Source of the DNA: a virus
DNA length: 45,336 bases
Direction: 5' to 3' (one strand)
IMG/VR virus record: IMGVR_UViG_3300033156_000140
Span: 1-45,336 of that record
Below are positions 6,129-14,859 of this stretch, piece by piece. Both the position numbers and the translations under genes were made by a program. How positions within the stretch are numbered: the first letter of the stretch is position 1; every line of letters begins with the position of its first letter. Below the pieces are notes generated by a model, which searched no databases, was not told the origin of the DNA, and worked only from the letters and a program-made list of their open reading frames with translations.

Positions 6129-9100
6129 TGTAGTCTCTCCAGGTCACTGATGTCGGCCCGTGCGATGATATGCGTGCGGGCCGCTTTTTTGATTCGGTCG
6201 ATTACCTGCTCCAGAACCAGCACCTTCAACTCCCTGGGTGCAAGCTGGTAAGCCCTAGTCTTGACAATCTTCGGCAAAACCTTCAGGCTGAGGGCCTTGA
6301 CCAGTCTTTGGTAATCCTCATACCGCTCCTGGTTCAGCCGCCACTTCCTGCTCAGCACGTCCCCGATGCCCCCCATCGTAACGCCTAGTGCTTTCATTTC
6401 GTCCCTCACACTGTCGGGGAGGGCGTTGAAGATTCGACGGCCTGCGTCCATTTGCCGCTGGACGATCTGGGCCTGGAAGTCGTAGTTGGTTCGTTCGGCC
6501 TTGGCCATCCGCTCGATCTCGTCGATCTGAGGGAAGTGGGCTCGTAACACCTTCTGAGCCGTTGGGCCGAGGTCTTTCCACGGAGCCCCGAATACCTGCT
6601 GGGCGTAATGGTTTTTCAGGTCCGTCACCTGGCTGTAAATGGTCGGCTCGTAGGTCTGCACCCCAACACCGAGAAATGCGAGGGGGGCGGAGACAACGCC
6701 CGTCTTGATTCCCTGGTAATGGAATGCCTCGTAGACATCCTGGGCAAACAGAGGGGTAAGACGCCGCAGGGCATACTCTACCACCTCGGCTCGGTTCCTG
6801 GGGAGGGGCTCACCCATAAACTGCTGCCCCTGCCAGATGTCGGCAGCCATCCCTGCGAGGGGGCTCAGCTTGGATTGAAGGAACCTCAGCACCACATCCC
6901 GCCGGTCAACCGGGTAGATTTCCCCAGTCTCGGCACTCTTGGTTTCTCCCAGGGCGATCCGAATAGCAGTCCTGACGATGGGAGTATATCCGGCCCAGAA
7001 GTCGAATCGGGTCTTACCGGCACGAATCTTCCCGAAGTCGGCAGACCGGGGGTCCGTCTCCACCTTCAGGCCCGCCAGGGCCACGAGGGCCAACGCCAGC
7101 ATCCCGCCCCCGATAGCGGTGGTGAGCTCCCAGGCGATGATCTTGCTGACCGGCGAGGGCTTTCCGGTAGCGATGTCGATCAGGGAGTTGGCGGCATCCC
7201 CGATCAACTGGAACCGCGAGGCCACCAGGCGGGGGGCGAAGAACCCTACACTGAGAATGTCGCCGTACTTGTCCAGGAACTTTCCGGTACCTCGGCCGGT
7301 GACGTGGTTGACAAACTCCGCCAGCCGCTTGTAATCCTTGGCTGTCTTGCCGGTCCCTTCCCACTGGGCAGCGTAGTAGTCGAATACATCCGCACGGAGC
7401 TTGTTCAGCCCGACGGTGTAGGCCCTCCCCGAAGGCCCGACCAGGGCACCCAGCACCGGAAACTTTTTGGCAAGCTTGGAGATAAACGCTTCCTCAGCAC
7501 GGGTCGCGTCTTCACCGAATTCCGTAATGTCCACCCCGGCCCGCTCGCGGAGAGCGGCGTACTTGCTGGTCCGATAGGAGAGGTCGATCAGCCTGGCCTG
7601 TTCCTCAGACATGAACGCCTTGGCGGACGATCTAAGTGCCCTGAACCACAGCTTGGGGTGTCTGGGCAGAAAGATGATTCCCTGGCGACCAAGGGCCGAT
7701 AAATCGCATGAGGCCAGCAGGGTCCGGGGGACATTGAAGACATCGATGAGCAGCCGAACAGCCCGCTCCTTGAGGGTCTTGGGCACCTTCTCCAGCACGC
7801 CCATCAACTGGGGGCCGAACACCAGGCTAAGCTCCTTCATCTCGCTACGGGTCGGAAGTTGCCCTAAGCGGAGCTTGTCCAGGGCCTCGGAGGCGTGCAT
7901 CTTCTGGAACAGCAGGAGGTCGGATTCTAGAATCCTGGACTTCAGGGCCTTCCAATCCTCCACTGACATCTGGTCTTCCGCGAACGGCTCGAACGTGGCG
8001 GTGGGATACTCTCCCTTCAGGGCTTGCTTGGCGAATGCCACAGCCTCGTCGGGGTCTTCCAGGGCCTCAAGCCGGGTCTCTGCCTCGGACGCACGCTTGG
8101 CCCGCTCCTCAGTCACCTCGGCCTCGGTAGCTGTCCTGATCCCTTCGGCAGGGATATTCTGAACCAGGGAGACAAACTTATCAGCAGGGTCAGCCTCTTG
8201 CACCTCAGGCACTTCTGCTTCCTGGGGAACCGGAGACACCTCGTCGCCCGCAAGGATAGCATCACTCGGCAAGGGCTGCTCGATTTCCTCATCCACCTGG
8301 GCAATTTCCTGCTCAGTGGTCGGGGCAGTCTCCTGAGTGGTGATCTGCTCCAGCGGGGTCGGAGGGGGCTCAATCCCCCGGCCAGTGCCCTGTTCGCCTT
8401 CGAAGGCTCCCCGTACTCCACCTACCAGGCCACCGGCACCGCCCATAGCGGCACCGACAATCCCGCCACCCAGGGCTTCCATACCCCGGCGATGCAGGAA
8501 TCCTGTCAGACCACCCTTGATCTTCTGCTTGCGAAACACCGCAGGAACGATCTCGGCAGTGGTCCCCTGAAGGGCCTCCTCAAGGGCTTCCTCAAACGAG
8601 GTCTTCACGATGTCGGAGGTGATCTTCTTGCCTGACTCCAGCACCTTCATCCAGGCCCGGTTCCGGGCGTTGTGTACCAGGGCACGGCCGATAGTGGGGC
8701 CGGACTTCATTCTGCCCAGGACCTTGCCAACGTTGGACAACTCGATCAGGGCATTGACACCCCCCACGATGTAAGCCTCGGTAGCCGCTTCTTCCGGGGT
8801 GGCCCCGGTAGCGATAGCATCATCGTATGCACTCTGCCCCTCGACGGCGAAGGTAAGGGCGGCCGCAGGCCCAATCCCGCCGGTAGCCGCAGCCCCCAGC
8901 GTGGCCCCCACGTAGGGAGCGGCCTCACCCAGCACGGATGCCACGAACGCACCGGCGGTCTGCTGCATGTCCGGCTGAATCTCCGGAGCTTGTCCGGCGA
9001 GCCTGGCAGCCTCACTCAGCCGCCCTGCATGCTTGGCAATCCATAGCATGGGGTTCTTCTCACCGGCCACCTTTTTCGCTACCCAAAGGGGGGTCATGGG

Positions 9101-9295
9101 GAGGGGATGCTCAATCAGCGTCTTTGCCATCCCCGCAGTCTTCTCCACGATATTGTAGAATCCCCGCTCCAGGGCATCCGGCAGTTCTTCCCAGAACCCC
9201 TTAGGCACGGCATCCACCGACTCGATCCCACTGAACAGGGATTCCCGCTTGGCGGTGTCTGCCTTGGCACTGGAAATGTCAGCAAAGAGTCCCAT
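6125..9295 (-). CDS. Large internal virion (ejection-type) protein
   Basis: 1056 residues, the largest protein of the genome. The ATG at 9295 is used because GGGAG lies just before it; a TTG further out would fall on that site. The N-terminal third holds Ala/Gly-rich hydrophobic stretches (around residues 125-150 and 275-295), followed by a Pro/Glu/Gln-rich linker at about 310-375 and a long helical, basic C-terminal half. The segment SVGFFAPRLVASRFQ is a mark I associate with large phage virion proteins thought to be carried in the capsid and injected with DNA. Together with the neighbouring coiled-coil protein it probably forms the ejection machinery of a short-tailed phage. No lysozyme domain was seen. 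Confidence 0.7.
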   Translation of the reverse strand: MGLFADISSAKADTAKRESLFSGIESVDAVPKGFWEELPDALERGFYNIVEKTAGMAKTLIEHPLPMTPLWVAKKVAGEKNPMLWIAKHAGRLSEAARLAGQAPEIQPDMQQTAGAFVASVLGEAAPYVGATLGAAATGGIGPAAALTFAVEGQSAYDDAIATGATPEEAATEAYIVGGVNALIELSNVGKVLGRMKSGPTIGRALVHNARNRAWMKVLESGKKITSDIVKTSFEEALEEALQGTTAEIVPAVFRKQKIKGGLTGFLHRRGMEALGGGIVGAAMGGAGGLVGGVRGAFEGEQGTGRGIEPPPTPLEQITTQETAPTTEQEIAQVDEEIEQPLPSDAILAGDEVSPVPQEAEVPEVQEADPADKFVSLVQNIPAEGIRTATEAEVTEERAKRASEAETRLEALEDPDEAVAFAKQALKGEYPTATFEPFAEDQMSVEDWKALKSRILESDLLLFQKMHASEALDKLRLGQLPTRSEMKELSLVFGPQLMGVLEKVPKTLKERAVRLLIDVFNVPRTLLASCDLSALGRQGIIFLPRHPKLWFRALRSSAKAFMSEEQARLIDLSYRTSKYAALRERAGVDITEFGEDATRAEEAFISKLAKKFPVLGALVGPSGRAYTVGLNKLRADVFDYYAAQWEGTGKTAKDYKRLAEFVNHVTGRGTGKFLDKYGDILSVGFFAPRLVASRFQLIGDAANSLIDIATGKPSPVSKIIAWELTTAIGGGMLALALVALAGLKVETDPRSADFGKIRAGKTRFDFWAGYTPIVRTAIRIALGETKSAETGEIYPVDRRDVVLRFLQSKLSPLAGMAADIWQGQQFMGEPLPRNRAEVVEYALRRLTPLFAQDVYEAFHYQGIKTGVVSAPLAFLGVGVQTYEPTIYSQVTDLKNHYAQQVFGAPWKDLGPTAQKVLRAHFPQIDEIERMAKAERTNYDFQAQIVQRQMDAGRRIFNALPDSVRDEMKALGVTMGGIGDVLSRKWRLNQERYEDYQRLVKALSLKVLPKIVKTRAYQLAPRELKVLVLEQVIDRIKKAARTHIIARADISDLERLQ

Positions 9296-9457
9296 AAACT
9301 CTCCCAAAATCAGTTTCGTTCAGAAGGCCCCCAGGAGGCGTCAGAATCGACGAACGTCCCGGGCCCCCATAATGGTACCTGCCCCCTGAGTTTTTCCACA
9401 GAGGCCCCCACACGGGGCCGTACAGAGATTCTCAGGCAAGCTGGCAGGCCCCTCGGA
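9296..9457. other. Non-coding gap inside the late operon
   Basis: 160 bp between two virion genes, unusual in an operon where most genes touch. It holds a GC hairpin on the minus strand (GGCCCC, five-base loop, GGGGCC at about 9403-9419) without a following T run, and a DnaA-box-like TTTTCCACA at 9392-9400. I see no open frame or promoter of note. Confidence 0.4.
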
Positions 9458-10312
9458 TTACCAGCCTTCCGGCCTGGGTCCCCAGCCGTACCAAACCCGT
9501 CGTGGGCGATTGCGGGCCTTCAGTCGCATCAGGGCCTTGTGGATGTCTTCAGGATTATTGGACGCAATGATGTTGGCGACCTCCTGCTGGCTTTCGGGGT
9601 CGAGGTCGGACGCCAGGCGTCGCAGTTCTCCGGCCTCCTGGACATGCTGGGGGACGCCCTCCATGTACTCGGCAGTGCTTGGCGTTCCGATACCCCAGTA
9701 GGTTTTGATATTCTCCCAAACTACTTGCGGAACCTCTCGCAGGGAACCAGGCCGCTTCGGTGCCGGACCTTCAGGACTCTCAGTAGGCTTTTCCCCAAGG
9801 ATTTCCTCCAGGGCCTCCTCAAGCATCGCAGTGTATGGATCACTGGTCGGCTCTCCCCACCTTGGAGTCATACCAAGCCGCACCTGAAGCTTCAACTCCG
9901 CCGCCTTTGCGGGGGGAATTACACCCTGCTCAGCAGCGTCGTCTAGGGCCTTGAGCTTTTGCAGAGTCTCCTGCTCCTTGATGAGCCGCTGCTGCAAGTC
10001 CTGTGCCCAGTACATTTCCTTGCGTTTTTCCAGCATGTCAAAGTCGTGGCGGGAGGCCATCTCGATCTTTTCAAGTTGCCACGCCCTTGCACGCTTCTCA
10101 GACTCAAGGGCCAGGAAAGCCTTGAAGTCTTCCATCTCCCGCTGGTGCTGCTGAGCAGCAAGCTGCCGCTGCATGGCTGCCTGCGATTGCATGGATTGTA
10201 GCTGCAACTGCTGAGCACGGGCTGCCGCCGCTTCCTGAGCCTGTGCTTGGCCCGCAGCCTGGGCAAGCTCACCCAAAGCACGCACCGGTGTATACTCGAC
10301 ACGAATAGCCAT
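9458..10312 (-). CDS. Coiled-coil internal virion protein
   Basis: 284 residues. Residues 15-125 are rich in Ala, Gln and Glu (many QAQ, AAQQ and QRQL repeats) and should form a long coiled coil; the C-terminal third is Pro-rich and ends basic (KARNRPRRVWYGWGPRPEGW). Start ATG at 10312 has GAGGGA upstream. It lies directly before the large internal protein, the position of ejection proteins in podovirus late operons, so an internal core or ejection role is likely. Confidence 0.6.
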   Translation of the reverse strand: MAIRVEYTPVRALGELAQAAGQAQAQEAAAARAQQLQLQSMQSQAAMQRQLAAQQHQREMEDFKAFLALESEKRARAWQLEKIEMASRHDFDMLEKRKEMYWAQDLQQRLIKEQETLQKLKALDDAAEQGVIPPAKAAELKLQVRLGMTPRWGEPTSDPYTAMLEEALEEILGEKPTESPEGPAPKRPGSLREVPQVVWENIKTYWGIGTPSTAEYMEGVPQHVQEAGELRRLASDLDPESQQEVANIIASNNPEDIHKALMRLKARNRPRRVWYGWGPRPEGW

Positions 10313-10327
10313 TACTGTTTCCCTCAC

Positions 10328-12157
10328 TTATTCCCAATTGAGGCCAATGCCGTGCAACTTCAAATCTTTGTTATTGTGTGTGGTAATCTTCCAACGCATA
10401 TCAGTGCCGGAGGGCTGACTGGATACATCGACTGATCCTGACAAGACCCGCTTACCCGGCAGGTACTCCCCGAAGTCTGAGAAAGATATCTCGGACCAGG
10501 TGGTTCCATCGTCTCGTGAGACGTAACCCTTGATGTCGGTATTCAAGGTAACAGAATCTACATCCTCTTCCATAACTGTAAGCCTGACAGTTGTGGGGGC
10601 TGACCGTGCCTCGAACGAATACGAAACCAGAACCATGTTCTGAGTCGTACCGTGAATCTGGAACAGCATGTCCCAACCGGTGTTATCTACCCAGGAGCTT
10701 CCACCATCCGTAGACTTTTTCGAGACGCCTCCATCGTACCCACCGTCAGCATCTCCCTTCCACGTGATGTAATTATTACTTGATTGAGAACCTAGGCTGA
10801 CTACAAGCCAATACGTGCCTGGGTTGAGGGTAAAACTGCTGAAATCACATCGGTTCCAACTCAATTCCACCCAATCCGAAATATTGATTGTCCCCGTTGC
10901 ATTAGCATGGACCAAAGTGCCGGAAGGATTGCCGCCACTATCAGTTTCAATCCTGAAAGTAATATTCCCAGTCGGAGAGCCTATATTCACTCTGGCAAAT
11001 ACAGAAACCCCATCACAGGAAAAACCACTAGATACAGTAAAGCTCTGAGCTTGGATATAAGTGGTTCCATTTACATTACCTACGGGCTTGTGTCCAAAGT
11101 TGCTGCTGCTCAAATGCTCAATCTCTGAATCATTCGGTCGGAAGACTTCGGTGAATGAGCCAAAGACTTTGAACGCCACATCAAAATGCGGATAAGTATC
11201 GAGGTCCCACGACGAACCCCCATCCAAAGTTTGAGCAAGCTGGCCCTTGGGGTATAAGTCCACCGCTGACCGGCCTACAGCATAATAGTTACCATTTGAC
11301 TGGTTGCCCATAGTCACAACCAGCCAATAAGTGTCGGCCTCCAATTCGAATCGGTCAAAGCTTACTTCATTCCAACCACCGACAGTTGGACTTGATACCG
11401 TAGCCGTTGCATTTGCATGAGCCAACGTACCTGTTGGCCCCTTGTCATCCGTTTCAATACGCACAGTAATGTTGCCGGAAGGGGAACCAACAACACTCTT
11501 GATATAAAATGCCGCCCCAGTAATTTTAGTTTTACCATCGAGACCAAATGACTGAGCTGCTCCATATTGATAATTGAGATTGCCGCCGAGTTTCATGCCA
11601 CCGGAATAGTCGGTCTGGGATTCCTCAACGTCGGTCTCCGGATTGTATGTCACCCCAGTACCATACAGATAATGGCTACTGTTGAGTAGATCAACGGCTC
11701 CCGAAGTCTCGAAGGCATCAGTCATACCGTCCACCATGTATTGTGGGGGCTGGTCAAACCAGTCCACAAGGCGGAACGACAGCAATTGCATGTTGATGAT
11801 ATTGATATTGCTGACCGTACCCCCACCACCAGGCAAATTGCTGATCTTTACCTTCTTGTGAGTACCGGCACTGCCGTCGTAGGTCAAGATGTAGTCCTGC
11901 GTCTCCGAGGGTGAGGAATCCTCAGCAAGCCCACTCACATCGGCCTTGATAACATCGCCATCTAACTGCACACCTTCCGACGCAGAGAGGTGGGCCGTGC
12001 CTGCGTAACCCAGCGAAGTCCAGGCCGTAGACCCATCACCAATTTTGAATTTGGTGGTATCCGTCTCGACTCCGACCTCCCCGGCAGCAAGAGTCGGATT
12101 GTTCGAGGTCCAGTTAGCCGCAGTGTCGCGTCGAAGCTGTAACCGCTTGTGTGCCAT
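10328..12157 (-). CDS. Tail fibre protein with Mtd-type N-terminus and two repeated jelly-roll-like domains
   Basis: 609 residues. Residues 1-50 (LQLRRDTAANWTSNNPTL, then GEVGVETDTTKFKIGDGSTAW) match the N-terminal domain of the major tropism determinant type, which attaches fibres to the tail. Residues about 195-335 and 365-510 are two copies of one beta-sandwich-like unit, each running AQSF, then GSPxGNITxRIETD, GTLxHANATxT and ExDTYWLVVxxGxQS or its close variant, and ending DGGSSW. The C-terminus is Ser/Thr-rich. The start overlaps the stop of the previous gene as TAATG. A receptor-binding role is likely. Confidence 0.75.
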   Translation of the reverse strand: MAHKRLQLRRDTAANWTSNNPTLAAGEVGVETDTTKFKIGDGSTAWTSLGYAGTAHLSASEGVQLDGDVIKADVSGLAEDSSPSETQDYILTYDGSAGTHKKVKISNLPGGGGTVSNINIINMQLLSFRLVDWFDQPPQYMVDGMTDAFETSGAVDLLNSSHYLYGTGVTYNPETDVEESQTDYSGGMKLGGNLNYQYGAAQSFGLDGKTKITGAAFYIKSVVGSPSGNITVRIETDDKGPTGTLAHANATATVSSPTVGGWNEVSFDRFELEADTYWLVVTMGNQSNGNYYAVGRSAVDLYPKGQLAQTLDGGSSWDLDTYPHFDVAFKVFGSFTEVFRPNDSEIEHLSSSNFGHKPVGNVNGTTYIQAQSFTVSSGFSCDGVSVFARVNIGSPTGNITFRIETDSGGNPSGTLVHANATGTINISDWVELSWNRCDFSSFTLNPGTYWLVVSLGSQSSNNYITWKGDADGGYDGGVSKKSTDGGSSWVDNTGWDMLFQIHGTTQNMVLVSYSFEARSAPTTVRLTVMEEDVDSVTLNTDIKGYVSRDDGTTWSEISFSDFGEYLPGKRVLSGSVDVSSQPSGTDMRWKITTHNNKDLKLHGIGLNWE

Positions 12158-12528
12158 TACACACTATTCCCCAAATCAATCGCGTCGATGTCGGCCTTCA
12201 GTCCGTCCGCCTCAATCGTCAAGGTAACATCGCCCTGGCTCGCAGTAATCTTCACATCCGCCTTGATCTCAGGAGTGCCGTCATCGTAGGTCATATCAAT
12301 GCTGTTGGTGTCTACCAGGATATTGCCGACAGCATCTTGAGCAGTCGCATCAAAATCACTGGGCCGAACCGCAGCATAGTCTAATGAAGTCCAGGCGGTT
12401 GAGCCATCACCAATCTTGAACTTCAGCGTATCCGTTTCGACCCCGATCTCACCTTCCGATAAGGTCGGGTTATTGGAAGTCCAGTTTGCTGCGGTATCCC
12501 TCCTCAATTGTAATACTTTGTACGCCAT
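12157..12528 (-). CDS. Short tail fibre-type protein, Mtd-type N-terminus
   Basis: 123 residues. Residues 1-50 nearly repeat those of the next gene (LQLRRDTAANWTSNNPTL, GEIGVETDTLKFKIGDGSTAW), and the last residues IDLGNSV repeat the end of the upstream gene (IDLGSSV). It is thus a small attachment domain with a short beta-rich tail. Both ends overlap neighbours by one base (TAATG). It could be a chaperone, an attachment ring or a decayed fibre copy from unequal recombination. Confidence 0.7.
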   Translation of the reverse strand: MAYKVLQLRRDTAANWTSNNPTLSEGEIGVETDTLKFKIGDGSTAWTSLDYAAVRPSDFDATAQDAVGNILVDTNSIDMTYDDGTPEIKADVKITASQGDVTLTIEADGLKADIDAIDLGNSV

Positions 12529-14093
12529 TATACACTACTTCCCAAATCAATAACATTTGTAGAGGTTAGCTGCTTATTAGCATCCGTCATCACAATCTCA
12601 TTCGGCCCCAGCCCCGTAACCGTAACGTCGGAGAATTGCACGTCATCGTCCCGCAGGGCGTACTGAGGGTGGTCATCATCACTCAGCCCGGCCAGGGTCC
12701 CATGGTCGGCAGCCGCCGCCCCGATTGCCATCGGAGCCGTTCGCCAGTCGATATAGTCTTCATCGCCATCGACACTGACAATGCGGGCCTTCCAGGAGTT
12801 GGAATAGGTATTCTTCCCCTGAACAATGATGGTGGCAATCGGCTTCAACTCTTTCGAATTTGTGCCGATCCCGATCAAATTGTCAATCTCAATCGCAGCA
12901 CCAACCCTAGCTTGGTTCAGGTTGGAGTACTCGGACTGCCCCATCATCACGATGGGATCGCCATGCTCTAAGTTGGTAGCGAAAACATGGTACAGGACGA
13001 AGTTTCCGCTGGACATCTCCGTTAGTGTGCCATCGTCGTCCCATACCGGAAGGCCACTGCCGCCCGTCTTGATGAAGCCGCCGGAGATAGTCTCCCACGT
13101 CCAGGTGTTGGTAGATTTCCTGTACCACAACTCGTAATCATCCGTGGAAGACTTCGCGTTGTAAGTGTGCTTGATGTCTTCATCGTAGGCCGACCCAGCC
13201 GTGATGCTGAACTGGGCGTGGGCGTCAAGGCTGCCATCCCCGTCGGCGATAATGTCCCCTACCGCGAGCCCGTCATTGTACCGCAGCCCAATAGTGTTGT
13301 GCAGATACAGGTGCGTTTGCGGAGACATCTGGGCCTCGTGTGTCTCCGACATCAGGGCACCCTTGCTGTTCGTCGCGTCCCAGTAGACATACGCAACCAG
13401 GACCTTATTGACGATCAAGTTGTCGATGTCGCTACTGTTGGGATTGTGCAACTTCGACAGCGTATCACCGTCATAGTAGATCGCCCACAAGCCCTCGGTA
13501 TCGTCGATTTGGATGCTTTCCGGTGACGACTTGGTGTACTCCACACCAGCCTGGCGGTAGGTGTACGATCCGCTAACTGGGCTGATGGTGAAAGTCCTGT
13601 CCGGCGACGAGTCAGACCACGAGATGTCTACCTGAGTCCTATCGTCAAACCCGTTCTGAGCCCATGAATCCAGAAAGTTGGACCAGTCAGTAATGTCACT
13701 CAGCGAAATACTGTTCCCGCCAGACAATACTCCGGAGGCATCATTCTTGACAAAACCCGCAGGAGTAAAGCCGGAAAGAGTCAGGCCGGAGAAGGTGGGG
13801 GAGGCCCCCGTGTGGATGTCCTGAGGGGTGCCGAGCGTAACCGTACCATCCCCATCATCAGATACCGTGACCTGATTCGAGGTGCCGTCGATCCAATCAA
13901 ACAAATCGGTGGACACCAGCTTCTTATCGGCATCGCTGGCAACCAGACGATCAGCAGTCAGGCTTGTGAGCGTCAAGCTGTTGAATATCGGCGTCGCATT
14001 ATTGCCCAGCCGACGATTCAACTTCTGAAGCCACCGCTTTACAGCCTGTGGATCATGGGCCTTAGGGGCTGGTCCGAGATTCGGATACGACAT
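12528..14093 (-). CDS. Tail fibre / receptor-binding protein
   Basis: 521 residues with repeating short beta segments typical of trimeric fibres: SLTLTSLTADRLVASDADKKLVS at about 38 is echoed at the C-terminus by VTVTGLGPNEIVMTDANKQLTS. The motif LSDDDHPQYALRDD near residue 470 is a common fibre element. The N-terminus (PKAHDPQAVKRWLQKLNRRL) is basic and helical and may anchor to the tail. It is the first of three adjacent fibre-type genes. Confidence 0.72.
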   Translation of the reverse strand: MSYPNLGPAPKAHDPQAVKRWLQKLNRRLGNNATPIFNSLTLTSLTADRLVASDADKKLVSTDLFDWIDGTSNQVTVSDDGDGTVTLGTPQDIHTGASPTFSGLTLSGFTPAGFVKNDASGVLSGGNSISLSDITDWSNFLDSWAQNGFDDRTQVDISWSDSSPDRTFTISPVSGSYTYRQAGVEYTKSSPESIQIDDTEGLWAIYYDGDTLSKLHNPNSSDIDNLIVNKVLVAYVYWDATNSKGALMSETHEAQMSPQTHLYLHNTIGLRYNDGLAVGDIIADGDGSLDAHAQFSITAGSAYDEDIKHTYNAKSSTDDYELWYRKSTNTWTWETISGGFIKTGGSGLPVWDDDGTLTEMSSGNFVLYHVFATNLEHGDPIVMMGQSEYSNLNQARVGAAIEIDNLIGIGTNSKELKPIATIIVQGKNTYSNSWKARIVSVDGDEDYIDWRTAPMAIGAAAADHGTLAGLSDDDHPQYALRDDDVQFSDVTVTGLGPNEIVMTDANKQLTSTNVIDLGSSV

Positions 14094-14094
14094 A

Positions 14095-14859
14095 TTACAT
14101 CCACGGAGAATACAAGATGCTTGACACTGCCTTAGTTACTTTCTTAGTCTGAGGTCTTTTCAAATACGAAGGAGCAGTCGGCGTGCTTTTAGTAGCCCCC
14201 CAAACTCCGGGCAAAACCTCAGACTTTCCATAATATCCAACACCTCGTCCATAACTGGACGAGCTACTACGTCCGTAGCTGGACGAGCTACTACGTCCAT
14301 AACCGTATCCGCTGTAGCCGCCACTACTACTACTCGTTGATCTCTTGGACCTCCAAAACTCATCATGGGCACGATACTGGTCCATGAGTGATGGGCCTGA
14401 AGTACGGGACGCAAGGGAACCAACAATTCGACGACGGCCACGGCCAGCCTGCTGTACTAGCTGTGCCATGAGTGCGTAGCTTGGGGCCACGTCTTCTCGA
14501 CGTTCGATCAAGCCTGCCCTGGCCTGGCGAGCCCCAGCCAGCCGTTGCATTCTGATGTCTTCCATCTGCAAGCGGGCGGGCGTTGCCACTTCTTCCTCAA
14601 ACTTCTTGCCAAGACCGGCCTGCATCGTTGTACCATACAATCCGGACGATACAAGTGCCTGGGTTCCCTGAGCAAGAGACTTGATTCTGCCCCGCTCTAA
14701 TTGAGCCTCGAAACCCTTGCCAAAAGCCCCGCCAGGCGAGTACATCTGAATAATCTTATCGTACTCCTCAAGGGCCTGCCGGTACCGCTCCTCATTCCTG
14801 CGATTAGCCTCGGCTTGGGCAGCCTCCCATTTTGCGATGATGGTATCCACAAGTGCCAT
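14095..14859 (-). CDS. Virion protein with Ser/Gly/Tyr repeat tail
   Basis: 254 residues. The N-terminal half is helical (EAAQAEANRRNEERYRQALEEYDK) with a conserved-looking stretch GLGKKFEEEVATPARLQMEDIRMQR and LIERREDVAPSY, which I have seen in uncharacterised phage virion proteins. Residues about 175-215 are low complexity, with SSSSYGR units, encoded by a 24-bp tandem DNA repeat at 14246-14303. Located between the nozzle and fibre genes and joined to both, so a tail-associated structural role is likely. Confidence 0.6.
   Translation of the reverse strand: MALVDTIIAKWEAAQAEANRRNEERYRQALEEYDKIIQMYSPGGAFGKGFEAQLERGRIKSLAQGTQALVSSGLYGTTMQAGLGKKFEEEVATPARLQMEDIRMQRLAGARQARAGLIERREDVAPSYALMAQLVQQAGRGRRRIVGSLASRTSGPSLMDQYRAHDEFWRSKRSTSSSSGGYSGYGYGRSSSSSYGRSSSSSYGRGVGYYGKSEVLPGVWGATKSTPTAPSYLKRPQTKKVTKAVSSILYSPWM
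14246..14303 (-). repeat. 24-bp tandem repeat inside the virion gene
   Basis: Two full units (14246-14269 and 14270-14293, differing at a few bases) and a partial third. Each encodes part of an SSSSYGR unit, so copy number could change by slippage and alter the length of the flexible tail of the protein. Confidence 0.75.

Noticed and set aside
6608-7702. A 364-codon plus-strand frame opposite the large virion gene
   Set aside because: It is antisense to a convincing gene with coherent protein features and is explained by the GC-biased third positions of that gene.
10328-12528. Diversity-generating retroelement suggested by Mtd-type N-termini
   Set aside because: No reverse transcriptase gene, no template/variable repeat pair and no Avd-like gene were seen; only the attachment domain is shared.
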